Shown here in pieces: positions 50,022-58,512 of a stretch of DNA of 64,000 nucleotides (its first letter is position 1; each line of letters starts with the position of its first letter). The stretch is taken from positions 1-64,000 of the forward strand of contig NZ_BAABHJ010000019.1 of NCBI RefSeq assembly GCF_039542035.1, given 5' to 3'. The position numbers were made by a program, and so were the translations under genes. The notes beneath the pieces were generated by a model that made no database searches, was not told where the DNA came from, and worked only from the letters and a program-made list of their open reading frames with translations. This DNA is from Actinoallomurus liliacearum (lineage in GTDB: Bacteria; Actinomycetota; Actinomycetes; Streptosporangiales; Streptosporangiaceae).

Positions 50022-51250
50022 GGGCGGGCGGCGAACCCATCGACAACAGCCGTAGCGACCGCGTTTCCAGCGCGCTCGCGGCGCCTGGAGCAGCACTCAA
50101 GGCGGCGCTGGCGGGTGATGCGACGATCGACCGGATCGCGCACGTGAGCCTGTCGTCCATCGTGCTACCGCTGACGAATCCGATCAGCGACGCCAAGGTG
50201 CTCACCGGGCGGCAACGGCCGATGACCGAGGTCGTCTTCTTGTTCGCCGAGATGACCAGCGAGGACGGCCACGAAGGCATCGGGTTCTCCTACTCCAAGC
50301 GGGCGGGCGGCCCCGGTCAGTTCGCCCACGCGACGGAGATAGCGCCCGTCCTCATCGGCGAGGACCCCTCCGACATCGGCAGAATCTGGACGAAGCTCAC
50401 CTGGGCGGGCGCGTCGGTCGGCCGCTCCGGCCTGGCCGTCCAGGCCATCGCAGCGATCGACGTCGCGCTGTGGGACCTCAAGGCCAGACGCGCCGGGCTC
50501 CCGCTGGCCAAGCTGCTGGGCGCGCACCGCGACTCCGTCCGCACCTACAACACCTCCGGCGGGTTCCTGCACACTCCCGTGGAGGAGGTGATCGAGAACG
50601 CCGAGAAGTCCCTGAACGCGGGCATCGGCGCCATCAAGCTCAAGGTCGGCCAGCCTGACTGGCGCCAGGACATGGCGCGGGTCACTGCGGTCCGGGAGGC
50701 GCTGGACCCGGATGTCCCGATCATGGTCGACGCGAACCAGCAGTGGGATCGTGCCACAGCGATGCGGATGGGCCGGCTGTTCGAGCCGTTCGGCCTCCTC
50801 TGGATCGAGGAGCCGCTGGACGCCTACGACGCGGAGGGGCACGCCAACCTGGCGCGGGCCCTCGACACTCCGATCGCGACCGGCGAGATGCTGTCCAGCG
50901 TCGCCGAGCACGTCCGACTCATCGACGCGGGGGCGGCCGACATCGTCCAGCCCGACGCGCCCCGTATCGGAGGCATCACGCAGTTCCTCAAGCTCGCCGC
51001 CTACGCCGAGCACAGGCAACTGGAGATGGCGCCGCACTTCGCGATGGAGATCCACCTGCACCTGGCCGCCGCGTACCCGATCGAGCCCTGGGTCGAGCAC
51101 TTCGATTGGCTGGCGCCGCTCTTCAACGAACGGCTGGAGACGCGCGACGGCCGCATGTACGTCTCCGAGCGGCCCGGCCTCGGGATCACCCTGACCGAGC
51201 AGGCACGCGCGTGGACGGCCGCCACCGCGGAGTTCGGGACACGCCCCTGA
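50018..51250 (+). CDS. L-talarate/galactarate dehydratase-like enolase-superfamily enzyme
   Basis: 410 aa from a GTG at 50018 (GTGA overlap) with GAGAGGA upstream. An N-terminal capping domain carries SLSSIVLPLTNPISDAKVLT. The barrel has GAIKLKVGQPDW (catalytic Lys), IMVDANQQWDRA (metal Asp), WIEEPLDAYDAEGH (metal Glu), IATGEMLSS (metal Glu), and QLEMAPHFAMEIHLHLAAAY with the catalytic His. This set and the PWVEHFDWLAPLF segment match talarate/galactarate dehydratases (EC 4.2.1.156/4.2.1.42). The product, 5-keto-4-deoxyglucarate, is the KdgD substrate. About 40 extra N-terminal residues are low-complexity. Confidence 0.85.
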   Translation: MRAGGEPIDNSRSDRVSSALAAPGAALKAALAGDATIDRIAHVSLSSIVLPLTNPISDAKVLTGRQRPMTEVVFLFAEMTSEDGHEGIGFSYSKRAGGPGQFAHATEIAPVLIGEDPSDIGRIWTKLTWAGASVGRSGLAVQAIAAIDVALWDLKARRAGLPLAKLLGAHRDSVRTYNTSGGFLHTPVEEVIENAEKSLNAGIGAIKLKVGQPDWRQDMARVTAVREALDPDVPIMVDANQQWDRATAMRMGRLFEPFGLLWIEEPLDAYDAEGHANLARALDTPIATGEMLSSVAEHVRLIDAGAADIVQPDAPRIGGITQFLKLAAYAEHRQLEMAPHFAMEIHLHLAAAYPIEPWVEHFDWLAPLFNERLETRDGRMYVSERPGLGITLTEQARAWTAATAEFGTRP

Positions 51251-51458
51251 TCGCCGCGATAGGGCCGGCGGGTCATCTTCTTGGCAGGTGACCCGCCGAC
51301 CGCGTTCACCATTCAGCACCGGACGTCCGGCGCACAGGTGGCACGCCGGACATCCGAGCCGCGGTCGGCCGAGCTTCTGCCCCGGATCGGGTCGGACCGG
51401 CATGTACGCGTCGCGCAGACTCACCGAACCGAGGCCGCAGAACGCCCCGCGCGATCGG

Positions 51459-52787
51459 TCAGCGCACCAGGCAAGGACGTTTCGGGTCGAAGGTCCAGCC
51501 GCGCACCAGGCTTTGCATCGCCACGGCGTCGTCGCGGGCTCCGAGCGCGTGCTCGACGTACAGTTCGTGCGCGGCCGCCACCGCGTCGCGGTCCAATTCG
51601 ATCCCGAGGCCCGGGCTCCGGGGCACGGCGATCCGTCCGTCGCGAATCCGCGGCGGGACCTTGGTCAGCCGCTGACCGTCCTGCCAGATCCAGTGCGTGT
51701 CCAGGGCGGTGATCTCGCCGGGTGCGGCGGCGCCGACGTGGGTGAACATGGCGAGCGAGATGTCGAAGTGGTTGTTGGAGTGCGAGCCCCACGTCAGGCC
51801 GAAGCCATGGCAGAGCTGCGCAACGCGGACGGCACCACGCATCGTCCAGAAGTGCGGATCGGCCAGTGGGATGTCGACCGCGCCGGCCCGCACGGCGTGC
51901 GCCAGCTGCCGCCAATCGGTCGCGATCATGTTGGTGGCGGTCGGTATGCCGGTCGCGCGACGGAACTCGGCCATCGTCTCCCGCCCCGAGAAACCGCTCT
52001 CCGCACCGCACGGATCCTCCGCGTAGGCCAGGACATTCCCTGCGTCGCGGCACAGGGCGACGGCATCGGCGAGCGACCAGGCGCCGTTGGGGTCCAGCGT
52101 CACCCGGGCGTCGGGAAAGCGGGTCGCCAGGGCGCGCACGGCGTCCATCTCCCGCTCGCCCGCCAGCACGCCGCCCTTCAGTTTGAAGTCGCGGAATCCG
52201 TAGCGCGCCTGGGCGGCCTCGGCCAATGCGACGATCGACTCCGGGTCGAGCGCCTCGCGTCGGCGCAGCCGCTCCCAGTCGTCGGCGGGCCGGTCCTCGA
52301 CGACGTAGGGGAGATCGGTCCTGGTGTGATCGCCGACGTAGAACAGGTAGCCCAGCACCGGCACGGCATCGCGCTGCGGGCCGTCGCCGAGCAGCTCGGC
52401 GACCGGGACCTTCAGCTGCTGGCCGAGCAGGTCCAACAACGCCGATTCGAGCGCGGTGACAGCGTGGACGGTGGTGCGCTGGTCGAAGGTCTGCCGCCCC
52501 CGGCCACCACGGTCGCGACCGGCGAACCGGATGGCGACCTCTCGCAGCAGCGAACCGAGCCGCGCGACGGGCCGGCCGACGAGCAGGTCTGCGGCCTCAC
52601 GGATCGTGTCGGCGATCGCCGGGCCGCCGGGGACCTCGCCCACCCCGGTACGGCCGTCGCTGTCGGAGACGATCGCGATGTTGCGGGTGAAGAAGGGCTG
52701 ATGCGCGCCGGACAGGTTCAGCAGCATCGAATCATGGCCGGCGACGGGGATGACCTCGATCGACGCGATCGTGGGCGTACGAGACAC
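51459..52787 (-). CDS. gudD: Glucarate dehydratase
   Basis: 442 aa from a GTG at 52787. Enolase superfamily, GlucD group: TPTIASIEVIPVAGHDSMLL, NLSGAHQPFFTRNIAIV, the GGRGRQTFDQRTTVHAVTAL stretch with the substrate-binding residues, DFKLKGGVLAGEREM (Lys pair), VTLDPNGAWSLADAV (metal Asp), AYAEDPCGAESGFSGRE, and GLTWGSHSNNHFDISLAM with the catalytic His. It dehydrates D-glucarate or L-idarate to 5-keto-4-deoxyglucarate (EC 4.2.1.40), feeding KdgD. It is convergent with the galactarate-type enzyme, 208 bp apart. A promoter probably lies in the 105-bp gap to lysR. Confidence 0.93.
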   Translation of the reverse strand: MSRTPTIASIEVIPVAGHDSMLLNLSGAHQPFFTRNIAIVSDSDGRTGVGEVPGGPAIADTIREAADLLVGRPVARLGSLLREVAIRFAGRDRGGRGRQTFDQRTTVHAVTALESALLDLLGQQLKVPVAELLGDGPQRDAVPVLGYLFYVGDHTRTDLPYVVEDRPADDWERLRRREALDPESIVALAEAAQARYGFRDFKLKGGVLAGEREMDAVRALATRFPDARVTLDPNGAWSLADAVALCRDAGNVLAYAEDPCGAESGFSGRETMAEFRRATGIPTATNMIATDWRQLAHAVRAGAVDIPLADPHFWTMRGAVRVAQLCHGFGLTWGSHSNNHFDISLAMFTHVGAAAPGEITALDTHWIWQDGQRLTKVPPRIRDGRIAVPRSPGLGIELDRDAVAAAHELYVEHALGARDDAVAMQSLVRGWTFDPKRPCLVR

Positions 52788-52864
52788 GGGATCACCCTTC
52801 GGTAGGCAGAGCGAGGTTCGTCCCGGCCACGTTAGGACCAGGGGCGATGCGCGCTCAAGCCAAC

Positions 52865-52881
52865 TATCGCATCGTTTGATA
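52865..52881. promoter_or_regulatory. Candidate LysR box upstream of gudD
   Basis: TATCGCATCGTTTGATA has TATC/GATA ends with 9 bp between, fitting the T-N11-A dyad style of LysR sites. It lies about 80 bp before the gudD start, within the gap to the lysR stop. Confidence 0.4.
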
Positions 52882-52892
52882 CCGCTAAGGCA

Positions 52893-53777
52893 TCAAAGGG
52901 TGAGCCCTTCGAGACGATCGAGCACCTGCCAGAGCGCCGGGTTCTTCGAATCCTTGAGCCAGAGCAGATGCAGCTCCACCGGCCTGCCGGCCGGCTTGGA
53001 CAACGGCAGGTACGCCACGCCCTCCACGCCCAGACGAGCGGCGGCCTCGGGCACGAACGCGATCCCCCGGCCGGCGGCGACCAGCCACACCATCGTGAGG
53101 ATCTGGCTGACGCTGTGCACCACGTTCTCGCGCATGATCGGAACGAGACTGACGACCAGATTGTAGAAATAGGCCGCCTTGTCCGGCGTGTGCATGATCA
53201 ACGGCTCGCCGTCCAGATCGCCCGGCTTGACGGGACGGCCGAGCCGGGCGAGACGGTGACCGGCTGGCGCGGCGACCATGAGCATCTCCCGGCTGATAGG
53301 GCGCGAGTCGAAGACCTCCCGGTCGAACGGCGGCCGAGCCAGCCCGATATCGAGTTCGTGGCCGAGCAACGCCTCGATCTGCTCCCGGGTGACCATCTCG
53401 TACAGGTCCACATCGATGTCGGGCAGTGTCTCGTCGATGCGCCGCAGCACGGCCGACAGGGCGGCGAACGTCGACCCGGCCGTGAAGCCGATGCGCACCG
53501 TACCGGCCGACCCTGCCGAGATCCGGCGTGCCAGATCGGGAGCGTGGTCGGCGAGCGCGAGGAGCCGCCGGGCCTCCGACAGGAAGGCCGCCCCGGCCGT
53601 GGTCAGTTCGACCCGGCGGTTGTCCCGCTCGAACAGCTGGACCCCGATCGCCCGCTCCAGCTTCTGGACCTGACGGCTCAGCGGCGGCTGCGTCATGTTG
53701 AGCCGTTCGGCGGCGCGACCGAAGTGGAGTTCCTCGGCCACGGCGACGAAGCCACGGAGTTGCTCGAAGGAAAACAT
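52893..53777 (-). CDS. LysR-type regulator of aldarate genes
   Basis: 294 aa. The N-terminal winged helix (FEQLRGFVAVAEELHFGRAA, ERLNMTQPPLSRQVQKLERA and FERDNRRVELTTAGAAFLSE) is complete. The effector-binding domain follows (TVRIGFTAGSTFAALSAVLR, VDLYEMVTREQIEALLGHEL, VAAPAGHRLARLG). It lies between gudD (same strand) and the divergent GntP permease, and a 17-bp palindrome sits 18 bp upstream of its start. It probably activates both in response to an aldarate or keto-deoxy-aldarate. Confidence 0.92.
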   Translation of the reverse strand: MFSFEQLRGFVAVAEELHFGRAAERLNMTQPPLSRQVQKLERAIGVQLFERDNRRVELTTAGAAFLSEARRLLALADHAPDLARRISAGSAGTVRIGFTAGSTFAALSAVLRRIDETLPDIDVDLYEMVTREQIEALLGHELDIGLARPPFDREVFDSRPISREMLMVAAPAGHRLARLGRPVKPGDLDGEPLIMHTPDKAAYFYNLVVSLVPIMRENVVHSVSQILTMVWLVAAGRGIAFVPEAAARLGVEGVAYLPLSKPAGRPVELHLLWLKDSKNPALWQVLDRLEGLTL

Positions 53778-53795
53778 GATGCCGTGAAGGTATCA

Positions 53796-53812
53796 CCCGA
53801 TGTCATATCGGG
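53796..53812. promoter_or_regulatory. Palindrome in the lysR-gntP promoter
   Basis: CCCGAT-GTCAT-ATCGGG is a perfect 6-5-6 inverted repeat in the 154-bp gap between the divergent LysR and GntP genes, close to the lysR start. It is a good candidate for the autoregulatory LysR site. Confidence 0.6.
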
Positions 53813-53931
53813 GTTGGACACGCATTACGGGCGCTCCTACGCTTCCGCGATACAACGACCGGTGACCTCCATCACACGGCGGTCCGTCCGCCGAACCACC
53901 CCCAGCGGATGCGCGGAAAGAGCTGAACGCT

Positions 53932-55374
53932 ATGCCCCTGCTCATCGTGGCGCTCGCCGTAGTGCTGCTCCTCGTGATGATGACCAAGTTCAAGATCAAC
54001 GGCTTCATCGCGCTGTTCATCGCCGCCCTGTTCGTGGGCCTCGCCCGGGGCATGTCACTGCCCAAGATCTACGACGCGATCGTCTCCGGCGTCGGCGACC
54101 AACTCGACGAGCTGATCCTGATCCTCGGTTTCGGCGCCATGCTCGGCAAGGTCCTCGCCGACAGCGGCGCCGCGCAACGGATCGCCACCTCGGTGGTCAA
54201 CGCCTTCGGCATCAGCCGCGTCCAGTTCGCCATGGCCCTCACCTCGACCGCCATCGGCATCACGATGTTCTACGAGGTCGGCTTCGTGCTCCTCATCCCA
54301 CTGGTGTTCACGATCGTCCGTGAGTACAAGCTGCCGCTGCTGTGGGTCGGGCTCCCCATGTCGATGACCCTGTCGACCATGCACAGCTTCCTGCCACCGC
54401 ACCCCGGCCCGGCCGCCGTAACCGAGACCTTCCACGCCAGCCAGGGCACGACCCTGCTCTACGGCCTCCCGATCGCCATCGTGTCCGCATCGGTCGTCTG
54501 CTATGTGTGGCCTCGGCTGGCCTACGTCAAGCGGATCAACCCGCGCCTCCCCGTCGCGCTCATCACCGAGCGGAAGTTCGACGAGGATGACCTTCCCCGC
54601 TTCGGCACATGCCTGCTGATCGTCATCATCCCCATCGTCCTGATGGCGACCTCGGCCGTCGCCGAGCTCAGCATGGACTCCGGCAGCGAAGCCCTGGGCT
54701 ACATCGGCTTCTTCGGCAAGGCCCCGGTCGCACTGCTCATCGCCCTTCTCCTGGCCATCGCCCTCCTCGGCCCCAAGGTCAGCCGTCCCGAGGACACGAT
54801 GAAGCCGGACGACGGCGGCGCCGCGACCGCGCGTCCCGACAGCAGCAGCGGAATGGTCACCACGGCCGCCCCCGCGGCCGGTACGGCCGTCGCGGCCCGC
54901 AGCCGGTTCGCGGCCGTGATGGAATCGTGCAACGAGGCCATCAAGCCGATCGCCATGATCATCATGGTCATCGGCGCCGGCGGCGCCTTCAAAGAGGTAC
55001 TCGTCAAGTCCGGGATCGCCGGCTACATCGCCGATCTCACCCACGGCTGGAACGTCTCCCCGCTCATCCTGGCCTGGGGCATCGCGGCGCTGGTGCGCGT
55101 CGCGGTCGGTTCCGCCTCCGTCGCCGTCGTCACCGCCGCCGGCATCGTTCTCCCCCTCCTGCACAACTCCAGCACCTCCCCCGAACTGATGGTGCTCGCC
55201 GTCACCTGCGGCAGCATCGCCGCCAGCCACGTCAACGACCCAGGGTTCTGGCTCTTCAAGCAGTATCTGAATCTGTCGGTCCTGGACACCATCAAGATCC
55301 GTACGGGATACACCTCCGCACTCGCCGTCCTCGGCCTGGGCGGCGTCCTCCTCATGAACACCATCGTCGGCTGA
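53932..55374 (+). CDS. GntP-family proton symporter (gluconate/aldarate permease)
   Basis: 480 aa with about 12-14 membrane helices. GntP-family segments: LPKIYDAIVSGVGDQLDELI, LGFGAMLGKVLADSGAAQRI, ITMFYEVGFVLLIPLVFTIV, LSTMHSFLPPHPGPAAVTET (the PPHPGP motif), GGAFKEVLVKSGI, and SIAASHVNDPGFWLFKQYLN near the end. The family takes up gluconate and related sugar acids with protons. Divergence from the LysR regulator beside gudD suggests glucarate or galactarate as substrate. A hydrophilic 50-residue insertion near residue 290 is cytoplasmic. Confidence 0.92.
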   Translation: MPLLIVALAVVLLLVMMTKFKINGFIALFIAALFVGLARGMSLPKIYDAIVSGVGDQLDELILILGFGAMLGKVLADSGAAQRIATSVVNAFGISRVQFAMALTSTAIGITMFYEVGFVLLIPLVFTIVREYKLPLLWVGLPMSMTLSTMHSFLPPHPGPAAVTETFHASQGTTLLYGLPIAIVSASVVCYVWPRLAYVKRINPRLPVALITERKFDEDDLPRFGTCLLIVIIPIVLMATSAVAELSMDSGSEALGYIGFFGKAPVALLIALLLAIALLGPKVSRPEDTMKPDDGGAATARPDSSSGMVTTAAPAAGTAVAARSRFAAVMESCNEAIKPIAMIIMVIGAGGAFKEVLVKSGIAGYIADLTHGWNVSPLILAWGIAALVRVAVGSASVAVVTAAGIVLPLLHNSSTSPELMVLAVTCGSIAASHVNDPGFWLFKQYLNLSVLDTIKIRTGYTSALAVLGLGGVLLMNTIVG

Positions 55375-55549
55375 TCAGCGGTCGAACCGCCCGTTGCCGC
55401 GTCCGGGGGCGCGGCGCGGGGGCCGACCGATATGCGCGATCGAACTGTGCAGGACCCTCTCCGGAGTCCATGGCCGCCACCGCACGCGGTCCGTACGACT
55501 CCCGTCACGCGCGTCGCGGGGTACGGAATTCCGCCCTGAACCCGCGCGG

Positions 55550-56005
55550 ATGGCTCGGGCCTACGCCGAGCTGTTCAGCCCCCGTCCGTTCGACCTGACC
55601 ACCTTCCCCAACGACGAGGACTACGACGAACTCGTGCTCGCCCGCGGCATCCCTCTGCGGTCGGTCTGCGAGCACCACCTGCTGCCCTTCGTCGGCACCG
55701 CACATGTCGGATACCTGCCCGGACAGCGGATCCTAGGACTGTCCAAGCTCGCGCGCGTCGTCGAGTACTTCGCCTGCCGACCCCAGGTCCAAGAACGCCT
55801 CACCAAACAGGTCGCGGACTGGCTGGAGACCCACCTGGAGCCCAAAGGCGTGGGCGTGGTCATCGAAGCCGAGCACACCTGCATGACCCTACGCGGCGTC
55901 CAGGCCACCGGCTCCCGCACTCTGACCTCCACCCTGCTCGGCGCGCCGCGCACCGACGCTCGCTCCCGCAGCGAATTCCTCGCCCTCACTGAGCTACGCA
56001 GTTAA
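55550..56005 (+). CDS. folE: Short GTP cyclohydrolase I paralogue (N-terminally reduced)
   Basis: 151 aa from the ATG at 55550. It covers the catalytic T-fold domain: FDLTTFPNDEDYDELVLARG, zinc motif SVCEHHLLPFVGTAHVGYLP, RILGLSKLARVVEYFACRPQ, ERLTKQVADWLETHLEPKGV and VVIEAEHTCMTLRGVQATGS, with the second zinc Cys. All metal and catalytic residues (Cys, His, Cys) are kept. The usual 35-40 N-terminal residues that shape the decamer are missing. The in-frame text just before the start (EPARMARAYAELF) still resembles the family, so the start may have been lost by deletion. It may be active or a decaying copy; a full folE is expected elsewhere. Confidence 0.75.
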   Translation: MARAYAELFSPRPFDLTTFPNDEDYDELVLARGIPLRSVCEHHLLPFVGTAHVGYLPGQRILGLSKLARVVEYFACRPQVQERLTKQVADWLETHLEPKGVGVVIEAEHTCMTLRGVQATGSRTLTSTLLGAPRTDARSRSEFLALTELRS

Positions 56006-56216
56006 CCCATCCGGTGGCCCCTCAGCGTCCCTCCACGCGGTGGCCGGCGGCGCGGGCCGGCCATCAGCCGCGCACCGCGCTGACAAAGCCGAAGACGGCC
56101 GGCACCACCATCACGACGGCGGCGATGCGTGATCCACGCTCATCGACGCAGCTCCGACGCGCCCGCCACGTACCCCAACTGGAGGCAGGCCGTGCGGATC
56201 CGGCATGTCCTCCTTC

Positions 56217-56735
56217 TCAGTCGCTCGATGGGGCGTCGGCGATCGCGTCGACGGCCTGGGTCAGCTCACGCAGAGCCGGGAGCGCTTCGGACAGTGCCCG
56301 ATTGTGGTCGTCACCCAGGGATGCCAGCGCCGTCTCGACGATCGAGGTGTTGGCGCTCTTCCAGCCGTCGACGGCCTCGATCCCCTTGTCCGTGAGCGTC
56401 AGCGTGACCGCACGGCCATCCAGGTGGCCGGCCGAACGGGTGATCAGCCCCTTGGCCTGTAGACCGTTGACCAGCGTCGTCACCGAGTTCGGGGCCAATC
56501 GCAACCGCCGCGCGAGCTCTCCGGGCCGTACGCCCGGCTCGTCCGCCACCGCCGACAGCAGTTCCAGCTGTGCCACCGCGAGCGGATTGGCCGGATCGAC
56601 GGTACGAGCCGCGCGGCGCATCGCCCGCCGCAGCCGAGCGACCGTGTCGGCGAGTTCGGGCCCGGCGGGTACCGGCCTCTTGATGCCCTTCGCAGCGGAG
56701 ATCGCAGTTCCATCGCGCTCGTCCATGACCGTCAT
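56217..56735 (-). CDS. MarR-family regulator
   Basis: 172 aa; the ATG at 56735 overlaps the stop of the upstream exporter gene (ATGA). Winged helix: NPLAVAQLELLSAVADEPGV, RPGELARRLRLAPNSVTTLV, NGLQAKGLITRSAG and DGRAVTLTLTDKG. A helical dimerisation segment follows. Being the last gene of its own operon, after a small membrane protein and a DHA2 exporter, it likely autoregulates through the two dyads at 58404-58444. Phenolic or antibiotic ligands are typical effectors for this class. Confidence 0.9.
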   Translation of the reverse strand: MTVMDERDGTAISAAKGIKRPVPAGPELADTVARLRRAMRRAARTVDPANPLAVAQLELLSAVADEPGVRPGELARRLRLAPNSVTTLVNGLQAKGLITRSAGHLDGRAVTLTLTDKGIEAVDGWKSANTSIVETALASLGDDHNRALSEALPALRELTQAVDAIADAPSSD

Positions 56736-58153
56736 TGTCGCCTTGATCCCCCGGTTCGGTAGAGCTGCGACGGGCCGGCCGGTCGACCGGACCTGGCCCC
56801 CGCGACACTCACCGTGGCGGCCAGCGCGGCGGCCGCCATCATCGCGACCGCGATGCGCGCGCCGTCGATCGTCACTCCCGCCAGGTGCAGTGCGAGGGTG
56901 ACCAGCGCGATGCCCAGCGCGGTGCCGACCCCTCGGGTCATGTTGACCATCCCACCCGCGATGCCCGAGAGCCGCGCCGGGACGGCCGCCATGATGACGG
57001 TGTTGTTCGCGGGGATGAACACTCCCAGGCCGAACCCCAGCACCGCGAGAAGCGGGATCACCAGGACACTGGTCGCCGGTGCCGGAAGAAGCAACGCCAA
57101 GGCCGCCAGGCAGACCGCCGCGCCGCCGATGCCGCGTCCCCGGTTCCCCCACCGTCGTGGCAGAACGCGGTCGGCGGCCAGGGCCGCGGCCGCGAACCCG
57201 ACCGGCAACGCGGTCAGGACCAGGCCGACGTGCGCGGCGTCGCCACGCAGGATCTGAGGGATCAGCGCAAGCGGCCCGAACAGCATCAGGTATCCGCACA
57301 GCGCCCCGAACAGACCGGCGGCGATCCCCGGCGTACGGAGCAGCACCGGATCGACGAGCGGGTGCCGCGCGCGGCGCTCCCGCCTCCACAACCCACCCCA
57401 GGCAAGGCACGACAGACCCGACAGGGCGAGGACCGCGCTTCCGGACAGCCCGAGCCCCGAAACGCCCGACAGCGCCAGCAGCAGCGTCGTCGTCGCCGCC
57501 GCGAGCAGCGACAGCCCCGGCCAGTCGAGGCGCCGCGCGGCGCTGCGTTCGCGCGTACGAGGCAGCAGGTAGTGGCCGGCCACGATGGCGGCGCATCCGA
57601 CGGGAACGTTCATCCAGAACACCCATCGCCAGCCCACCGAGGCCACCAGCAGCCCGCCGACCGTCGGCCCGAGAGCCAGGCCCAGCGCCTGCCCGGCGGC
57701 CTGCAGCCCCAGTCCCTGGCGCAGCCGTTCGCGCGGCACGCTGACGCTGACCAGAGCGACGCTGTTCGCCTGCAGCATCGCGGCACCGGCCGCCTGCACC
57801 AGCCGGAAGACCACCAGTGACCCCAGAGACGGCGCCAGCCCGCATGCGGCCGACGCCACGGTGAACACGACGAACCCCTGTAGGTAAACGAGCTTGCGCC
57901 CGACCGTGTCGGCGAAGCGGCCGACCGCCGCCAGCAGGCCGACCAGGACGAGCAGATAGCCCAGCGACACCCACTGCACCGAGGCCAGCGGGGCCACGAA
58001 CTCGCGCTCGATGGCCGGGTACGCGACGGTCACGATGCTCGCGTCCAACTGGCCCATGAACGCACCGACGCACACAGAGCAGACCGCCAACCAGGGCGCC
58101 CACCGATGCTCCCGGACGACCTTCGGGCGAGCACGCTCGCGCAGCAACGTCAC
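56732..58153 (-). CDS. MFS drug exporter, DHA2 family
   Basis: 473 aa and about 14 membrane helices. Motifs: GAFMGQLDASIVTVAYPAIE in helix 1, VGRFADTVGRKLVYLQGF (motif A), GLALGPTVGGLLVASVGWRW (motif C) and an internal hydrophilic loop with RERRARHPLVDPVLL. It is a proton-driven multidrug or antibiotic exporter. The stop overlaps the MarR start, so exporter and repressor are coupled. Ligand-induced expression from the promoter at 58387-58450 is expected. Confidence 0.92.
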   Translation of the reverse strand: MTLLRERARPKVVREHRWAPWLAVCSVCVGAFMGQLDASIVTVAYPAIEREFVAPLASVQWVSLGYLLVLVGLLAAVGRFADTVGRKLVYLQGFVVFTVASAACGLAPSLGSLVVFRLVQAAGAAMLQANSVALVSVSVPRERLRQGLGLQAAGQALGLALGPTVGGLLVASVGWRWVFWMNVPVGCAAIVAGHYLLPRTRERSAARRLDWPGLSLLAAATTTLLLALSGVSGLGLSGSAVLALSGLSCLAWGGLWRRERRARHPLVDPVLLRTPGIAAGLFGALCGYLMLFGPLALIPQILRGDAAHVGLVLTALPVGFAAAALAADRVLPRRWGNRGRGIGGAAVCLAALALLLPAPATSVLVIPLLAVLGFGLGVFIPANNTVIMAAVPARLSGIAGGMVNMTRGVGTALGIALVTLALHLAGVTIDGARIAVAMMAAAALAATVSVAGARSGRPAGPSQLYRTGGSRRQ

Positions 58154-58203
58154 CCCGGCCCCTCACCTGAGGCATCGCCGGTACAGGGGAACATCCGACC
58201 CTC

Positions 58204-58386
58204 CTACGGCCAGCGCAGCATGCCGGCGATGGCGGCGGCCAGGACCAGCGCGATCCCTGCCACGCCGACCCAGCCGCCGAGCACCGCGAACCCCGCGCAC
58301 ACCGCGAGGCCGACGGCGCACAGACCCGCCAGCGCCGGTCCCGGCAACGGACCAGAGCGGCCGAGCGGCCTCTCCACGATCTTCAC
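58204..58386 (-). CDS. Small two-helix membrane protein
   Basis: 60 aa from a GTG at 58386 with GGGAG 6 nt upstream. After a short basic start (KIVERPLGRSG) come two hydrophobic stretches (ALAGLCAVGLAVCAGFAVLG and VGVAGIALVLAAAIAGMLRW), forming a hairpin in the membrane. It is the first gene of the small-protein/exporter/MarR operon, 50 bp ahead of the MFS gene. No family is recognised. It resembles the DUF2892-type or other small regulatory membrane proteins in size, and may modulate the exporter. Confidence 0.65.
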   Translation of the reverse strand: MKIVERPLGRSGPLPGPALAGLCAVGLAVCAGFAVLGGWVGVAGIALVLAAAIAGMLRWP

Positions 58387-58403
58387 GCCACGCTCCCATC
58401 TAG

Positions 58404-58444
58404 TTCTGCTCCAGAATAACCACACGTTAGTTCTGCCTGAGAAC
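58404..58444. promoter_or_regulatory. Two MarR-type operators
   Basis: TTCTG-CTC-CAGAA (58404-58416) and GTTCT-GCCTG-AGAAC (58430-58444) are perfect short dyads that share the word TAGTTCTG. They lie in an AT-richer patch just upstream of the small membrane protein gene. Paired dyads of this kind are typical MarR binding sites. Confidence 0.65.
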
Positions 58445-58512
58445 AACCCGTGGGCTTGCGCCGTTCGGGCTGGGAAGCCGCCGACGGGACCGAGGATCCG
58501 CGGCCGCCCGGG

